The notes beneath the pieces were generated by a model. That model did no database searches and was not told the origin of the DNA. It worked only from the letters and a program-made list of their open reading frames with translations. Position numbers and translations under genes: made by a program. 64,000 nt of DNA from Crocosphaera chwakensis CCY0110 (GTDB taxonomy: Bacteria > Cyanobacteriota > Cyanobacteriia > Cyanobacteriales > Microcystaceae), in NCBI RefSeq assembly GCF_000169335.1, contig NZ_AAXW01000002.1, forward strand, positions 1 through 64,000. The letters run 5' to 3'. Shown here piece after piece: positions 1 through 8,769 of this stretch; position 1 is the first letter of the stretch; the number at the start of each line of letters is the position of its first letter.

Positions 1-1019
1 TTTATAAAGCTTTAAAGTCCGCAGAATTTTGTTATATTTTAAATGCCAGACAAATGGGTAAATCGAGTCTTCGTGTTCAAATTATGAAACGACTCCAATC
101 TAAAAATTTTGCTTGTGTAGCTATCGATTTATCAGAAATTGGTAATCGACAATTAACTATAAAAAAATGGTATGCAGGATTTACTTATATACTACTAAGC
201 GGTCTAAATTTATTGGATAAAGTGAATTTTAAAGAATGGTTAAAAGAATATGATTTTTTATCCCCTGTACAGTGTTTGGGCGAATTAATTCATCGGGTTG
301 TTCTACCAAATATTTCTACAAATATTGTTATTTTTATAGATGAAGTTGATAGTGTATTAAGTTTAGATTTTCCGATAGATGACTTCTTTATTTTTTTGAG
401 AAGTTGTTATAATAAAAGGGCTGATAATCCTGATTATAAACGACTTAGTTTTGCGTTATTAGGGGTTGCTACTCCTTCTCAACTATTAGAAGATAAACAA
501 CGAACTCCCTTCAACATTGGTCAAGTGATTCATTTAAAAGGGTTTCAATTTCATGAAGCACAACCTTTATTAGAAGGATTAAAATCTAAAGTGAAGCATC
601 CCAAAGCGGTATTAAAAGCTGTTTTATATTGGACAAATGGTCAACCATTTTTAACTCAAAAAATTTGCCAGTTAATTCATAACTCTTCTGTAGAAATACC
701 TGAAGATCAGGAATATCAATGGGTTACAGAATTTGTGCGATCGCAGATTATAGACAATTGGGAATGTCAAGATGAACCGGAACATTTAAGAACGATTCGC
801 GATCGGATTTTAAAAAGTTCTCTTGATAAAAAACAACTGTTAAAACGGTATCAAGAAATATTACATAACCCTTATTATACCATTACTGACGATGAAGAAA
901 TTAGAGAACTTATTTTGTCAGGACTCATTATTAAAGATGACCAATATTTAAAGGTTCATAATCCCATTTATCAAGCTATTTTCAATGATAGTTGGATAGA
1001 ATGGATGAATAATAAATAG
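1..1019 (+). CDS. AAA-like ATPase (AAA_35 type), 5' end cut off by window
   Basis: The reading frame is open from base 3, before the first ATG at 54, and the codons before that ATG read A-E-F-C-Y-I-L-N-A-R-Q followed by MGKSS. This is the Walker A region (NARQMGKSS) of the AAA_35-like ATPases common in cyanobacteria, so the true start lies upstream of the window and the ATG at 54 is internal. A Walker B-like stretch (IVIFIDEVDS) lies about 100 residues downstream, followed by an ALLGVATPSQLL segment and a Q-P-F-L-T-Q-K-I-C motif typical of this family. Members are often joined to TIR, CHAT or WD40 effectors, and any such part would lie outside the window. The biological role is unknown. The family call is confident, the function is not. 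Confidence 0.8.
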   Translation, partial: YKALKSAEFCYILNARQMGKSSLRVQIMKRLQSKNFACVAIDLSEIGNRQLTIKKWYAGFTYILLSGLNLLDKVNFKEWLKEYDFLSPVQCLGELIHRVVLPNISTNIVIFIDEVDSVLSLDFPIDDFFIFLRSCYNKRADNPDYKRLSFALLGVATPSQLLEDKQRTPFNIGQVIHLKGFQFHEAQPLLEGLKSKVKHPKAVLKAVLYWTNGQPFLTQKICQLIHNSSVEIPEDQEYQWVTEFVRSQIIDNWECQDEPEHLRTIRDRILKSSLDKKQLLKRYQEILHNPYYTITDDEEIRELILSGLIIKDDQYLKVHNPIYQAIFNDSWIEWMNNK

Positions 1020-1223
1020 ATGTTATATTAGTTTATTATTCCAAATTATAGCTTAAGATTAAAGAGAAATTTTAAGCACAAAAGAGTAGCTATACTAAAC
1101 TTTGTTACATTAGTTTACAAAGAAAACAATTACTGACGATAATAGCGTAATCTAATATCATATATACTATTCACTGTTCACTGATTCAATGTAATTACTT
1201 TTGTTTAACAAATAGTTTAATCT

Positions 1224-2420
1224 ATGACATCTATTCACCCTCACAGCAAAGCAAAAGCCCTTAAACCTGGTAGTCGTCGTCCCGCAAAAGAACTCTGTAG
1301 TGAGTGTGGGTTATGTGATACCTATTATATTCATTATGTTAAAGAAGCTTGTGCATTTATAAATCAACAAATCGCAGAATTAGAAACAATTGCTCACGGA
1401 AAAAGTCGCAATTTAGAAGATGAAAATGACTGTTATTTTGGGGTTCATCAAGAGATGATGGCAGCCCGAAAAAAAGAACCCATTGAAGGCGCACAATGGA
1501 CAGGAATAGTTAGTAGCATTGCTTGTGAAATGTTAGATAAGGGAATTGTTGAAGGGGTGGTTTGTGTCCAAAATACAAAAGAAGATAGATTTCAACCCAT
1601 GCCAGTAATCGCTAGAACTTCTGAAGAAGTTTTGGCTGCTAGAGTAAATAAACCCACCTTATCACCCAATTTATCTATTTTAGAACAAATCAAAGAATCT
1701 AACTTAAAACGCTTATTAGTTATTGGAGTGGGCTGTCAAATACAAGCTTTACGGACAGTAGAAAAAGAATTAGGGTTAAAAAAATTGTATGTATTAGGAA
1801 CCCCCTGTGTAGATAATGTGACTCGTGAGGGATTACAAAAATTCTTAGAAACCACCAGTCAATCTCCCGATACAGTGGTTCATTATGAGTTTATGCAGGA
1901 TTTTCGAGTTCATTTTAAACATGAAGATGGTTCAATTGAAAAAGTCCCATTTTTTGGCTTAAAAACTAACAAATTAAAAGATGTTTTTGCCCCTTCTTGC
2001 ATGAGTTGTTTTGATTATGTTAACTCCTTAGCTGACTTAGTAGTGGGCTATATGGGAGCAGAATTTGGTTGGCAATGGATTATGGTTCGTAATGATAAAG
2101 GAAAAGAAATGTTCGCCTTAGTAGAAGACCAAATAAATACTAAACCTGTTATTTCCCAGGGAGATAGAAAACAAGCCGTTCAACAAAGTATTCCGGCTTA
2201 TGATAAAGGAGTAACCTTACCCATGTGGGCTGCTAAATTAATGGGAGTGGTCATTGAAAGAGTTGGACCTAAAGGATTAGAATATGCCCGTTTTTCTATT
2301 GATTCCCATTTCACTCGTAATTATTTATATGTAAAACGGAATCATCCTGAAAAGTTAGATAATCATGTTCCTAACTATGCAAAAAAAATTGTGTCTCAAT
2401 ATCAGTTACCTGATAAATAA
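1224..2420 (+). CDS. bciB: FrhB-family ferredoxin-dependent reductase, probable BciB-type divinyl chlorophyllide 8-vinyl reductase
   Basis: This 398-residue protein belongs to the coenzyme F420 hydrogenase beta-subunit-like family. In cyanobacteria this family supplies the ferredoxin-dependent 8-vinyl reductase of chlorophyll synthesis (Synechocystis slr1923 type); its plant relative is 7-hydroxymethyl chlorophyll a reductase. The N-terminus carries C25-x2-C28-x2-C31 with a further Cys at 43, and a second Cys pair lies at 259 and 262 (S-C-M-S-C). These fit the Fe-S cluster ligands expected for the family. A G-V-G-C-Q-I-Q-A-L-R segment lies in the central flavin-binding region. Length is as expected for cyanobacterial BciB. 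The gene stands alone, with about 200 bases of AT-rich DNA before it. The 7-hydroxymethyl reductase activity cannot be excluded from sequence alone. Confidence 0.8.
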   Translation: MTSIHPHSKAKALKPGSRRPAKELCSECGLCDTYYIHYVKEACAFINQQIAELETIAHGKSRNLEDENDCYFGVHQEMMAARKKEPIEGAQWTGIVSSIACEMLDKGIVEGVVCVQNTKEDRFQPMPVIARTSEEVLAARVNKPTLSPNLSILEQIKESNLKRLLVIGVGCQIQALRTVEKELGLKKLYVLGTPCVDNVTREGLQKFLETTSQSPDTVVHYEFMQDFRVHFKHEDGSIEKVPFFGLKTNKLKDVFAPSCMSCFDYVNSLADLVVGYMGAEFGWQWIMVRNDKGKEMFALVEDQINTKPVISQGDRKQAVQQSIPAYDKGVTLPMWAAKLMGVVIERVGPKGLEYARFSIDSHFTRNYLYVKRNHPEKLDNHVPNYAKKIVSQYQLPDK

Positions 2421-2446
2421 ACACAATTAAATAAGAGTATTAATCT

Positions 2447-3049
2447 CTATTGAAAACAAGATTTCGGGTCATTAAATCCACTTAAAAATGCCCTTCCTCG
2501 TTGTTCAGGGGTTCCATGATGATGAGTATGTTCATAGTCATAATCCCCTGTCATCATAGCAGTCATCGCCCCTTCCTTTAAATCTCCAGGTTCTAATATT
2601 CCCAACTCATCAGTAGCAGCAAAAAATGCCCCTGCTAAACAGTCAGCTTGCAATTCCAAAACCACAATAGGCAAATTCTTGTCAAGAATTCCTAAATGTT
2701 TTTGCACAGAATGACCATATTCGTGGGCTAAGGAGAAAAAACCAGCAGAATCACCGACTCTTTCAACTAATTTATCCATTTGAACCATATTTAGATGAAT
2801 AGTGTTAGAATCAGAGCAATAATGGGCTAATAATGAAGGACCACAAGGAGTCAACTCAATATTTCGGTGGGAATAAACCATCGGATAAGTATAGCGTATC
2901 CCTAAACGGGTCAAAATTCCTCCCCAAAATGCGTCTAGTCCATTACTAACGGCTGATAAAGTTGGTGAGTCCCATGCTGCTTGGGTGGTTTGAAAGGGAA
3001 ATAAACCCAAAGATAGGGCAAGAATGCTGACAGCAACCTGTTTTTTCAT
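2447..3049 (-). CDS. Exported YpfJ-like neutral zinc metallopeptidase
   Basis: The 200-residue product has a short basic N-terminus, a hydrophobic core and a TTQA-A junction near residues 21-25, as in a Sec signal peptide, so it is probably periplasmic. Residues 109-113 form an HEYGH zinc-binding motif, and E-L-Q-A-D-C-L-A-G at 132-140 supplies the downstream acidic ligand seen in the YpfJ/putative neutral zinc metallopeptidase family. It is shorter than typical YpfJ (around 280 residues), lacking part of the N-terminal region. The C-terminal P-E-Q-R-G-R-A-F-L-S-G-F segment is also family-typical. It is convergent with the bciB-like gene, leaving only 26 bases between the stops. The substrate is unknown. 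Confidence 0.78.
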   Translation of the reverse strand: MKKQVAVSILALSLGLFPFQTTQAAWDSPTLSAVSNGLDAFWGGILTRLGIRYTYPMVYSHRNIELTPCGPSLLAHYCSDSNTIHLNMVQMDKLVERVGDSAGFFSLAHEYGHSVQKHLGILDKNLPIVVLELQADCLAGAFFAATDELGILEPGDLKEGAMTAMMTGDYDYEHTHHHGTPEQRGRAFLSGFNDPKSCFQ

Positions 3050-3208
3050 CTTAATTCACTTTGTTAGCTTTCGGCTGGTTATGCACCTTTGTGACATAAC
3101 AATTAAAGGAATTAAGCAGAGATAATTTAGCCTACTTCCTTAATGATAGTTCAACTATAAGAAAAATTTATGCGACAATTATAAACTAATGATTAAGCCA
3201 GAATTAAT

Positions 3209-3360
3209 TTAGTGAAGTAATAAGCGATTCAACATTTGTAATGAAACTGCTGATTCAGGAGGTTTTGCCAGAAAATCTATTGCCCCAGCTAATTTAGCAC
3301 AAATGCAATCTATCATGGTATCTTGACTGGTTAAAATTATAATTAGGATCTTAATTTCTC
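3209..3360 (-). pseudogene. Remnant of a response-regulator receiver domain (C-terminal end)
   Basis: Translating the minus strand gives about 50 open codons with no start. They contain the segments ILTSQD, AKLAGAIDFLAKPP and LQMLNRLLL, ending in TAA at 3209-3211. This matches the last beta strands and helices of CheY-like receiver domains, including the invariant Lys-Pro. The N-terminal part with the phospho-acceptor Asp is absent, because upstream DNA (3361 onward) has stops in this frame. It is therefore a truncated relic. It lies between the metallopeptidase and mnmG. Confidence 0.6.
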
Positions 3361-3526
3361 TACACTGACTTTAATCACTCACTAATCGGTATGATTTGTA
3401 TAAGAACATAACTAAATCATATCGTAAACGTTCTGAGAGTGCGTTTCTAACCACTCGAACCACAACTGTTTATAATCCTTTGAATTTCAATTAAAGGAGA
3501 TGTCAAAGTTCTGTGTACTTGAAAAT
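3361..3526. other. Intergenic DNA, mostly unassigned
   Basis: This is the rest of the gap upstream of the receiver-domain relic and downstream of mnmG. On the minus strand 3412-3477 there is a short open stretch reading D-Y-K-Q-L-W-F-E-W-L-E-T-H-S before a TAG. It could be another protein tail, but I cannot assign it. I see no convincing terminator or RNA. Confidence 0.3.
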
Positions 3527-5431
3527 TTATACTGATTGATAACGCGATCGCAATTCCAAATAAACCAATAAAGCATTAATATCCGCAGGATTTACTCCAC
3601 CGATACGAGAAGCTTGGCCAAGGGTCAAAGGACGAACTTTGGTCAATTTTTCTCTTGCTTCCATAGAAAGGGTATCTATCGCCATATAATCGAGGTCTGA
3701 GGGCAATTTTTTATTGCTATGTCGGGTAATTTGATCAATTTGAATTTGTTGCCGTTTCAAATAACCTGAATATTTAATATCAATTTCTGCTCCTTCTTTT
3801 TCTACTATTGTTAAGTTTTGATTTCCTAAGCCATACTTTTCTAAATGTTGATAATGAAACTTAGGACGACGTAATAAATCGGCTAAAGTTGCTGACCCTT
3901 TAATCTTCTGTTGAGTATCATTGACAATCTTAATTGCCACCTCATCCCTTTCTTTAATTCTTGTTTCATAAAGTCGTTCTTTTTCAGCCACAATATTGGC
4001 TTGTTTATGTTCAAATAATGCCCAACGACGATCATCAATTAAACCAATTTCTCGCCCTAACGGAGTCATTCTTTGATCTGCATTATCAGACCGTAAAATC
4101 AAACGATATTCTGACCGAGAGGTTAACATTCGGTAAGGTTCTCTTAGATCCTTTGTGCATAAATCATCAACTAAAGTCCCTAGATAACTTTCTTCTCTAG
4201 GAAAAATAATCATCTCTTCATTTTTAACAAATTTAACCGCATTTATCCCGGCAACAATACCCTGCGCTGCTGCTTCTTCATAACCCGTTGTTCCGTTAAC
4301 TTGTCCAGCACAAAATAATCCTTGAATCTTCTTAGTCATCAAAGTTGGGTAACATTGGGTCGCAGGTAAATAATCGTACTCTACAGCATAAGCAGGGCGC
4401 AACATAACACAATTTTCTAACCCTGGTAGGGTTCTTAACATGGCTAATTGTATATTTTCCGGTAGCCCAGTAGAAAACCCTTGAATATATAATTCTGGAA
4501 TTTCTCTTCCTTCGGGTTCGATAAAAATTTGATGGCTTTCTTTATCCGCAAACCTAACAATTTTATCCTCAATAGACGGACAATAACGAGGCCCTTTTGA
4601 ATCAATAAAACCGCCATAAATAGGAGACAAATGTAAGTTATCTTTGATCAGTTGATGAGTTTTAGTAGTGGTTCGGGTTAAATAACAATTCATTTGTTCT
4701 TTTTCGACCCAAACTTCAGGATCAAAACTAAACCAGCGTACCTCTTCATCGGGGGGTTGGGGTTCTAACTTAGAATAGTCAACCGATCGCTTATCTACCC
4801 TGGCCGGGGTTCCGGTTTTCAGTCGTCCGGTTTCAAACCCCAAGTCATTAAGAGTATCCGTTAAACCCACCGCAGCAAACTCTCCGGCCCTACCTGCTTC
4901 CATGGACTTATTACCGATCCAAATGCGACCCCCTAAAAAGGTTCCGGTGGTCAAAATAACAGCTTTGGCCTGGAAACAAGTGCCGAAATAGGTTTGAATG
5001 CCGATCACTTCATCATTCTTACCTAATACCAGATCCGTGACCATTCCTTCACGGATGCTTAAATTTTCTTGATTTTCGACAATTTCCTTCATCACTGCCG
5101 AATATTCTCGCTTATCCGTCTGGGCCCGTAACGCCCATACTGCTGGTCCCCGTGAGGAGTTGAGAACCCGTTTTTGTAAATAGGTGCGATCAGCCATTTT
5201 TCCGATCTCTCCCCCCAAAGCGTCCACTTCATGGGTTAACTGAGACTTCGCTGGGCCTCCCACTGCGGGGTTACAGGGTTGCCAAGCAATGCGATCAAGG
5301 TTGAGGGTTAACATCAGGGTACGACACCCTAAACGGGCTGCTGCGAGGGCTGCTTCACACCCGGAATGGCCAGCACCCACTACGATGATATCAAAGCTAT
5401 CCTGGAAGTCGACGGGAGTGGTAAGGGTCAT
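3527..5431 (-). CDS. mnmG: tRNA uridine-5-carboxymethylaminomethyl modification enzyme MnmG (GidA)
   Basis: This 634-residue FAD protein works with MnmE to form the 5-carboxymethylaminomethyl group on wobble U34 of certain tRNAs. The dinucleotide-binding motif G-A-G-H-S-G-C-E-A-A is at residues 19-28. The family stretch P-C-N-P-A-V-G-G-P-A-K-S follows near residue 53, with M-L-T-S-R-S-E-Y-R-L-I-L-R in the C-terminal half. Length is normal. The gene is monocistronic. Its start is unusual in context: the 35 bases beginning 5 bases before the ATG are an array of heptamers (see 5437-5471), and no purine-rich Shine-Dalgarno sequence is visible there. Confidence 0.96.
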   Translation of the reverse strand: MTLTTPVDFQDSFDIIVVGAGHSGCEAALAAARLGCRTLMLTLNLDRIAWQPCNPAVGGPAKSQLTHEVDALGGEIGKMADRTYLQKRVLNSSRGPAVWALRAQTDKREYSAVMKEIVENQENLSIREGMVTDLVLGKNDEVIGIQTYFGTCFQAKAVILTTGTFLGGRIWIGNKSMEAGRAGEFAAVGLTDTLNDLGFETGRLKTGTPARVDKRSVDYSKLEPQPPDEEVRWFSFDPEVWVEKEQMNCYLTRTTTKTHQLIKDNLHLSPIYGGFIDSKGPRYCPSIEDKIVRFADKESHQIFIEPEGREIPELYIQGFSTGLPENIQLAMLRTLPGLENCVMLRPAYAVEYDYLPATQCYPTLMTKKIQGLFCAGQVNGTTGYEEAAAQGIVAGINAVKFVKNEEMIIFPREESYLGTLVDDLCTKDLREPYRMLTSRSEYRLILRSDNADQRMTPLGREIGLIDDRRWALFEHKQANIVAEKERLYETRIKERDEVAIKIVNDTQQKIKGSATLADLLRRPKFHYQHLEKYGLGNQNLTIVEKEGAEIDIKYSGYLKRQQIQIDQITRHSNKKLPSDLDYMAIDTLSMEAREKLTKVRPLTLGQASRIGGVNPADINALLVYLELRSRYQSV

Positions 5432-5436
5432 AGTTT

Positions 5437-5471
5437 GGAAGTCAGAAGTTAGAAATTAGAAGTCAGAAGTA
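5437..5471. repeat. Heptanucleotide array (AGAAGTY-type, 5 units) in front of mnmG
   Basis: Five consecutive 7-base units on the + strand: GGAAGTC, AGAAGTT, AGAAATT, AGAAGTC, AGAAGTA. Read in the direction of mnmG they are TACTTCT-like units ending 5 bases before its ATG. The same heptamer recurs at 62373-62407 in front of hisC. It resembles the short tandemly repeated repetitive (STRR) sequences described in cyanobacteria. Confidence 0.75.
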
Positions 5472-5781
5472 CAAAAGTTTATAGGGTTTGTTTTTTTGAC
5501 TACTCTGTTTTATTTTAGCGGATAGGTTCGATGGTTATTGTGATGTTAAATATTTATTTATCGTAATAAGGGTTGAAAACTTGCTCGAATAAAAACAGTT
5601 TTTAGAAAAAATCTCTTTTGAGTGATTAATCATTATCTTTTTTCAGTGTACCGTCTAATACTAGATCCGCTTTAGATAGTATAGTATTAACTTTCGGAGC
5701 AGGGAGCAGGGAGTGGGGAGAAAAAACGTTACTCTACTAAAATAAGCGGATTTGGTATAAATAATGATCGTGTTCACTTGA
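5472..5781. other. Intergenic DNA with a second heptamer array and a dispersed 17-mer
   Basis: No gene is visible. Positions 5696-5723 hold four heptamers (GGAGCAG, GGAGCAG, GGAGTGG, GGAGAAA). Positions 5744-5760 hold a 17-mer, AAGCGGATTTGGTATAA, that recurs exactly at 55493-55509. The mnmG promoter presumably lies in the first part, but I cannot place it. Confidence 0.55.
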
Positions 5782-5971
5782 TCAGTGTTCGGATGTTTCA
5801 TAAGTTCCTGTCATTTCTTTGAGAAGATCCCAAGCATTTTTAGTTATTGTTTTTTGTGATTTTTCTTTAGAAATAATTTGAATGGTGTAATGAGTATTAG
5901 GTTCTAAATGTGATCTCGTCTTCTGGATAAAAAGCCGAACCATCATAAATTATTGTTAACTTTTCTTGCAT
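5782..5971 (-). pseudogene. Frameshifted small antitoxin-like protein
   Basis: From the ATG at 5969-5971 the minus strand encodes M-Q-E-K-L-T-I-I-Y-D-G-S-A-F-Y-P-E-D-E-I-T. The frame then breaks at a run of three Ts; dropping one T continues it as L-E-P-N-T-H-Y-T-I-Q-I-I-S-K-E, then N-A-W-D-L-L-K-E-M-T-G-T, to a TGA at 5782-5784. The total of 190 nt is one more than a multiple of three, as expected for a single-base insertion. The pattern (YDGxxxxP near the start, L-x-P-N-T-x-Y-x-I, then AWDLL) is like small antitoxin-like proteins common in cyanobacteria (DUF104-like). No intact toxin partner is adjacent. A sequencing error could also produce this. Confidence 0.6.
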
Positions 5972-5977
5972 TTTATT

Positions 5978-6118
5978 GGACAACCTAAACAACTAACCAT
6001 TTCTATTTATCAGCTAATTGATGGAGAATATCAAGTGAAACAGTTTAGAGGAGAAGATACTATTCATCAATCTATTGTATTTCCTGAATTAAGTTTGACA
6101 GCTAAACAGATTTTTTAA
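5978..6118 (+). pseudogene. C-terminal remnant of a Uma2-family protein
   Basis: An open stretch of 46 codons begins directly after the frameshifted antitoxin-like ORF and ends in TAA at 6116-6118. It reads G-Q-P-K-Q-L-T-I-S-I-Y-Q-L-I-D-G-E-Y-Q-V, followed by S-I-V-F-P-E-L-S-L-T-A. It parallels the C-terminus of the intact Uma2 gene at 46928-47542 (KPKQPTITICQLIEGEYQ ... SSIFPELELTT). The N-terminal and catalytic parts are missing and there is no start codon, so this is a relic. Confidence 0.72.
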
Positions 6119-6174
6119 GCTGAACGATGAATATTAATATTAATGAAGAAGGTGGGTAAAACCCACCCTACTAA

Positions 6175-7749
6175 TTAAGTTAACACTAACTGTTTTTTCG
6201 TGTCTTTGATGGGTGCAGATAAAGCATCTTCTAAGTTTGCTTTGCCTAATCTTTCTTCTAAAATATCCATGACTTCCCTGCCAAAATCATTGGGGTTTCG
6301 TTGCCATGCTTGTAAGCAAACTTCCCCAAAAAATGATCCCAAAGGTTCAGGATTCCATAATAACTTTTTCGCTGTCCAAGGCATTAAACTCATGGGGTTA
6401 TAATTAGGTTTTAAGATATCCTTTTCAAAAGCATATTCTTCTAGATGGGTATGAGGTTGTAACCCGATGAAAAAGATAGCAGGTTCAACTTTATCGGCCC
6501 CAAAAATAGCCTCTAACTCTCGATGATAAGTAATGGTTTGACGGATAGTATCAAAAGTTTCATCGATGACATTAAAAGAGTAATTAACGGAAACTAAATC
6601 ATTAAACCCGGCTGCTTTTAAGTCTCGACAATTTTGCAAAACGGTGCGTAAGTTATAACCCATCCGCATTTTACGAACTAATTCTTGAGAACCGCTAGTA
6701 ATACCAATTTCAAAATAATTCATCCCCGTTTGTGCCATCAATTTACACAAGTATGGGTTTAGATTATCAGCACGAATATAAGCAGCCCAATGAATGTCTG
6801 TCATTCCAGAAGCTAAGATTTTTTCTAATAACTCCTCTGCATCTTTCATAAAGCGACGCGCTGGAATAAATTGAGCATCGGTAAACCAAAAATTACGAAT
6901 TCCTCTGTCATAAAGTTGACGCATTTCTTTAACAACTTCATCAGCAGGGTTAATTCTGACTTGTTTACCTTCTACAACTGTGTAAACACAATAACAACAA
7001 TTATGTGGACAACCGCGCTTAGTTTGTACCCCAATATAAAAGTCATTTTCTTGGAAATAATAGTTAAATTCTGGCCAAATGGTTTTAATATAGTCGTAGT
7101 TACAAGCAGTTTTTTCTAGGGGAGTTGGAGACTCATGAATTAAGCGATCGCGTGGCTCATTGTCTCCCACAACATAACACCTTTCGTCAGAAAAATCTTG
7201 ACCACTGAGCAATTTTTGTAGTAAAGTTTCTCCTTCCCCAACTGATACAATGGTTCCCGAAGGTAGCCCCGTTTTCAACTGTTCATAAAATACGCTAACT
7301 GCACCACCTCCAACCACTAAACGCGCGTCAGGTTGATACCGTTTGGCCCGCTTCAAACCCCGTTTAATTAGCCCTAAATTACGCCATAACTCACTGTAGT
7401 ATGCAGTGGTGACTTTTAACCCTCCTAATGCTCCTCGCAGACGGATAAAAGGGTTTTTAGCATAGTAAAATTCAAAGGCGTTCTGTAGGGGGTTGCCTCC
7501 TCTTCCTCCCACTGGAGCATAAATTTGAATATCTCGCCAAGAAAAGACGAGTAAAGTGGGCTTAAATTCATCAATGCAATTATCTAAAGCTTTTTTGAAA
7601 TCTAAAGGGGGAACAGTGCCTAAATCAAAGATTTTCTGCTCAATTTCAGGAAATAGCTTATGAACGTGATCGGCTAAATAGACGACCCCAATGGGAAAGA
7701 TGGGGTTACAGGGAAGGCGACAATAGAGGATACGCTGTGTTTTGGTCAT
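6175..7749 (-). CDS. B12-binding-domain radical SAM protein
   Basis: The protein has 524 residues. The C247-x3-C251-x2-C254 cluster (G-C-P-H-N-C-C-Y-C) binds the radical-SAM [4Fe-4S] cluster. The N-terminal 200 residues resemble a cobalamin-binding Rossmann fold, with V-V-G-G-G-A-V-S and S-V-G-E-G-E segments. A Y-F-E-I-G-I-T-S-G-S segment typical of the radical SAM barrel follows near residue 345. This architecture is found in methyltransferases and cyclases such as BchE-like and hopanoid-modifying enzymes; the substrate here cannot be read from the sequence. The gene is solitary, and a TGCCTGT/TGCCTTG heptamer array lies about 110 bases upstream. The Uma2 relic ends 57 bases downstream of its stop. 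Confidence 0.82.
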   Translation of the reverse strand: MTKTQRILYCRLPCNPIFPIGVVYLADHVHKLFPEIEQKIFDLGTVPPLDFKKALDNCIDEFKPTLLVFSWRDIQIYAPVGGRGGNPLQNAFEFYYAKNPFIRLRGALGGLKVTTAYYSELWRNLGLIKRGLKRAKRYQPDARLVVGGGAVSVFYEQLKTGLPSGTIVSVGEGETLLQKLLSGQDFSDERCYVVGDNEPRDRLIHESPTPLEKTACNYDYIKTIWPEFNYYFQENDFYIGVQTKRGCPHNCCYCVYTVVEGKQVRINPADEVVKEMRQLYDRGIRNFWFTDAQFIPARRFMKDAEELLEKILASGMTDIHWAAYIRADNLNPYLCKLMAQTGMNYFEIGITSGSQELVRKMRMGYNLRTVLQNCRDLKAAGFNDLVSVNYSFNVIDETFDTIRQTITYHRELEAIFGADKVEPAIFFIGLQPHTHLEEYAFEKDILKPNYNPMSLMPWTAKKLLWNPEPLGSFFGEVCLQAWQRNPNDFGREVMDILEERLGKANLEDALSAPIKDTKKQLVLT

Positions 7750-8234
7750 AATTATTTTAAAATTCAGCTTTGTTATCAGTTAAGGTTAGTAGCGATCGCC
7801 TTTAATACATAACTACCAATTCAGCTTAAGACTGGTCTGAAGGTAATTAAGCTTTGATTGCCTGTTGCCTTGTGCCTGTTGCCTTGTGCCTGTTGCGTAG
7901 CCAGCGATCCCCACTTTTGTAAAGTTATTTGTCCTTGCTCGGATAACTGAGAAGTTGTAATATATCTTAACTTTAACGATATTTTGACCAGCCAGCAAGT
8001 CGATTTTTGAAGAGGTGATCGGCTAACAGTGGCTAAAATAGGGCTTTTTGCTTAGGTCAGAATACTTGAAAAATGCTTTACAATTTGATAACATATTATA
8101 TCATAATACCGCAGTAGTATGTCATAGTCTGCAAGAAAAATATTGAATGTAATATTGATTACAGCTAATGGGGATCGCTGAGTGTTAGGGTAAAGAAGAA
8201 ATGAACAATCAGAAACTAAATTGCCTAAATTATT
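7750..8234. other. Intergenic region with heptamer array 7859-7900
   Basis: This 485-base gap lies between divergent genes. Positions 7859-7900 hold six heptamers alternating TGCCTGT and TGCCTTG, with a degenerate last unit. HIP1 (GCGATCGC) occurs near 7793. The rest is AT-rich and should contain promoters for both neighbours, but I cannot place them with confidence. Short ORFs here have no protein-like features. Confidence 0.55.
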
Positions 8235-8615
8235 ATGGCTCAGATCCTTGATCCCATTCCAACTGGGCAAAGAAACGTACTACTTTGCTGCTATGTAAAT
8301 GCAACGAATCACATTCAAGTTGCTCGTATTACCAACATAGAAAACTGGTATTTTGAACGGGTTGTTTTTCCAGGACAACGCCTTGTATTTGAAGCTTTAC
8401 CGAAAGCACAACTGGAAATTCATACAGGAATGATGGCTAGTGCCATTCTCTCAGATACTATTCCTTGTGAACGTCTTTGTATAAGCGATGGAAGCGATGA
8501 CGAAATAGAGGAAGAATTTGTTTCTATCACTGCTTCTACTAATAAAAAACAAACCATACAACCCGATGATAAAAACAACTATCCATTCTCTAATTTAAAA
8601 GCTGCATTAGTTTAG
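8235..8615 (+). CDS. DUF1830 family protein
   Basis: This 126-residue protein begins M-A-Q-I-L-D-P-I-P, followed by I-L-C-C-Y-type residues (V-L-L-C-C-Y-V-N-A-T) and E-N-W-Y-F-E-R-V-V-F-P-G-Q-R-L-x-F-E-A. This is the signature of the DUF1830 family, small cytosolic proteins largely confined to cyanobacteria. Function is unknown. The last 40 residues are acidic and low in complexity, probably a flexible tail. A strong terminator follows at 8664-8685, so it is probably a single-gene transcript. Confidence 0.8.
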   Translation: MAQILDPIPTGQRNVLLCCYVNATNHIQVARITNIENWYFERVVFPGQRLVFEALPKAQLEIHTGMMASAILSDTIPCERLCISDGSDDEIEEEFVSITASTNKKQTIQPDDKNNYPFSNLKAALV

Positions 8616-8663
8616 AAGGTCGAATAATGACAATTCATCTTTGAAAAAAATCTAGCTGAGATT

Positions 8664-8685
8664 GCCCCATTGGGGCTTTTTTTTT
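8664..8685 (+). terminator. Rho-independent terminator after the DUF1830 gene
   Basis: GCCCC, a 3-base loop (ATT), then GGGGC, directly followed by nine Ts at 8677-8685. It lies 49 bases after the stop codon and fits intrinsic termination on the + strand. Confidence 0.85.
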
Positions 8686-8769
8686 CAGTTATAAAGTATC
8701 GGTGGCTAGTTAAAATATTTTACAATAAAATTCTGTAGGACAGAATAGCAGAGTCAATAACTATCAACT

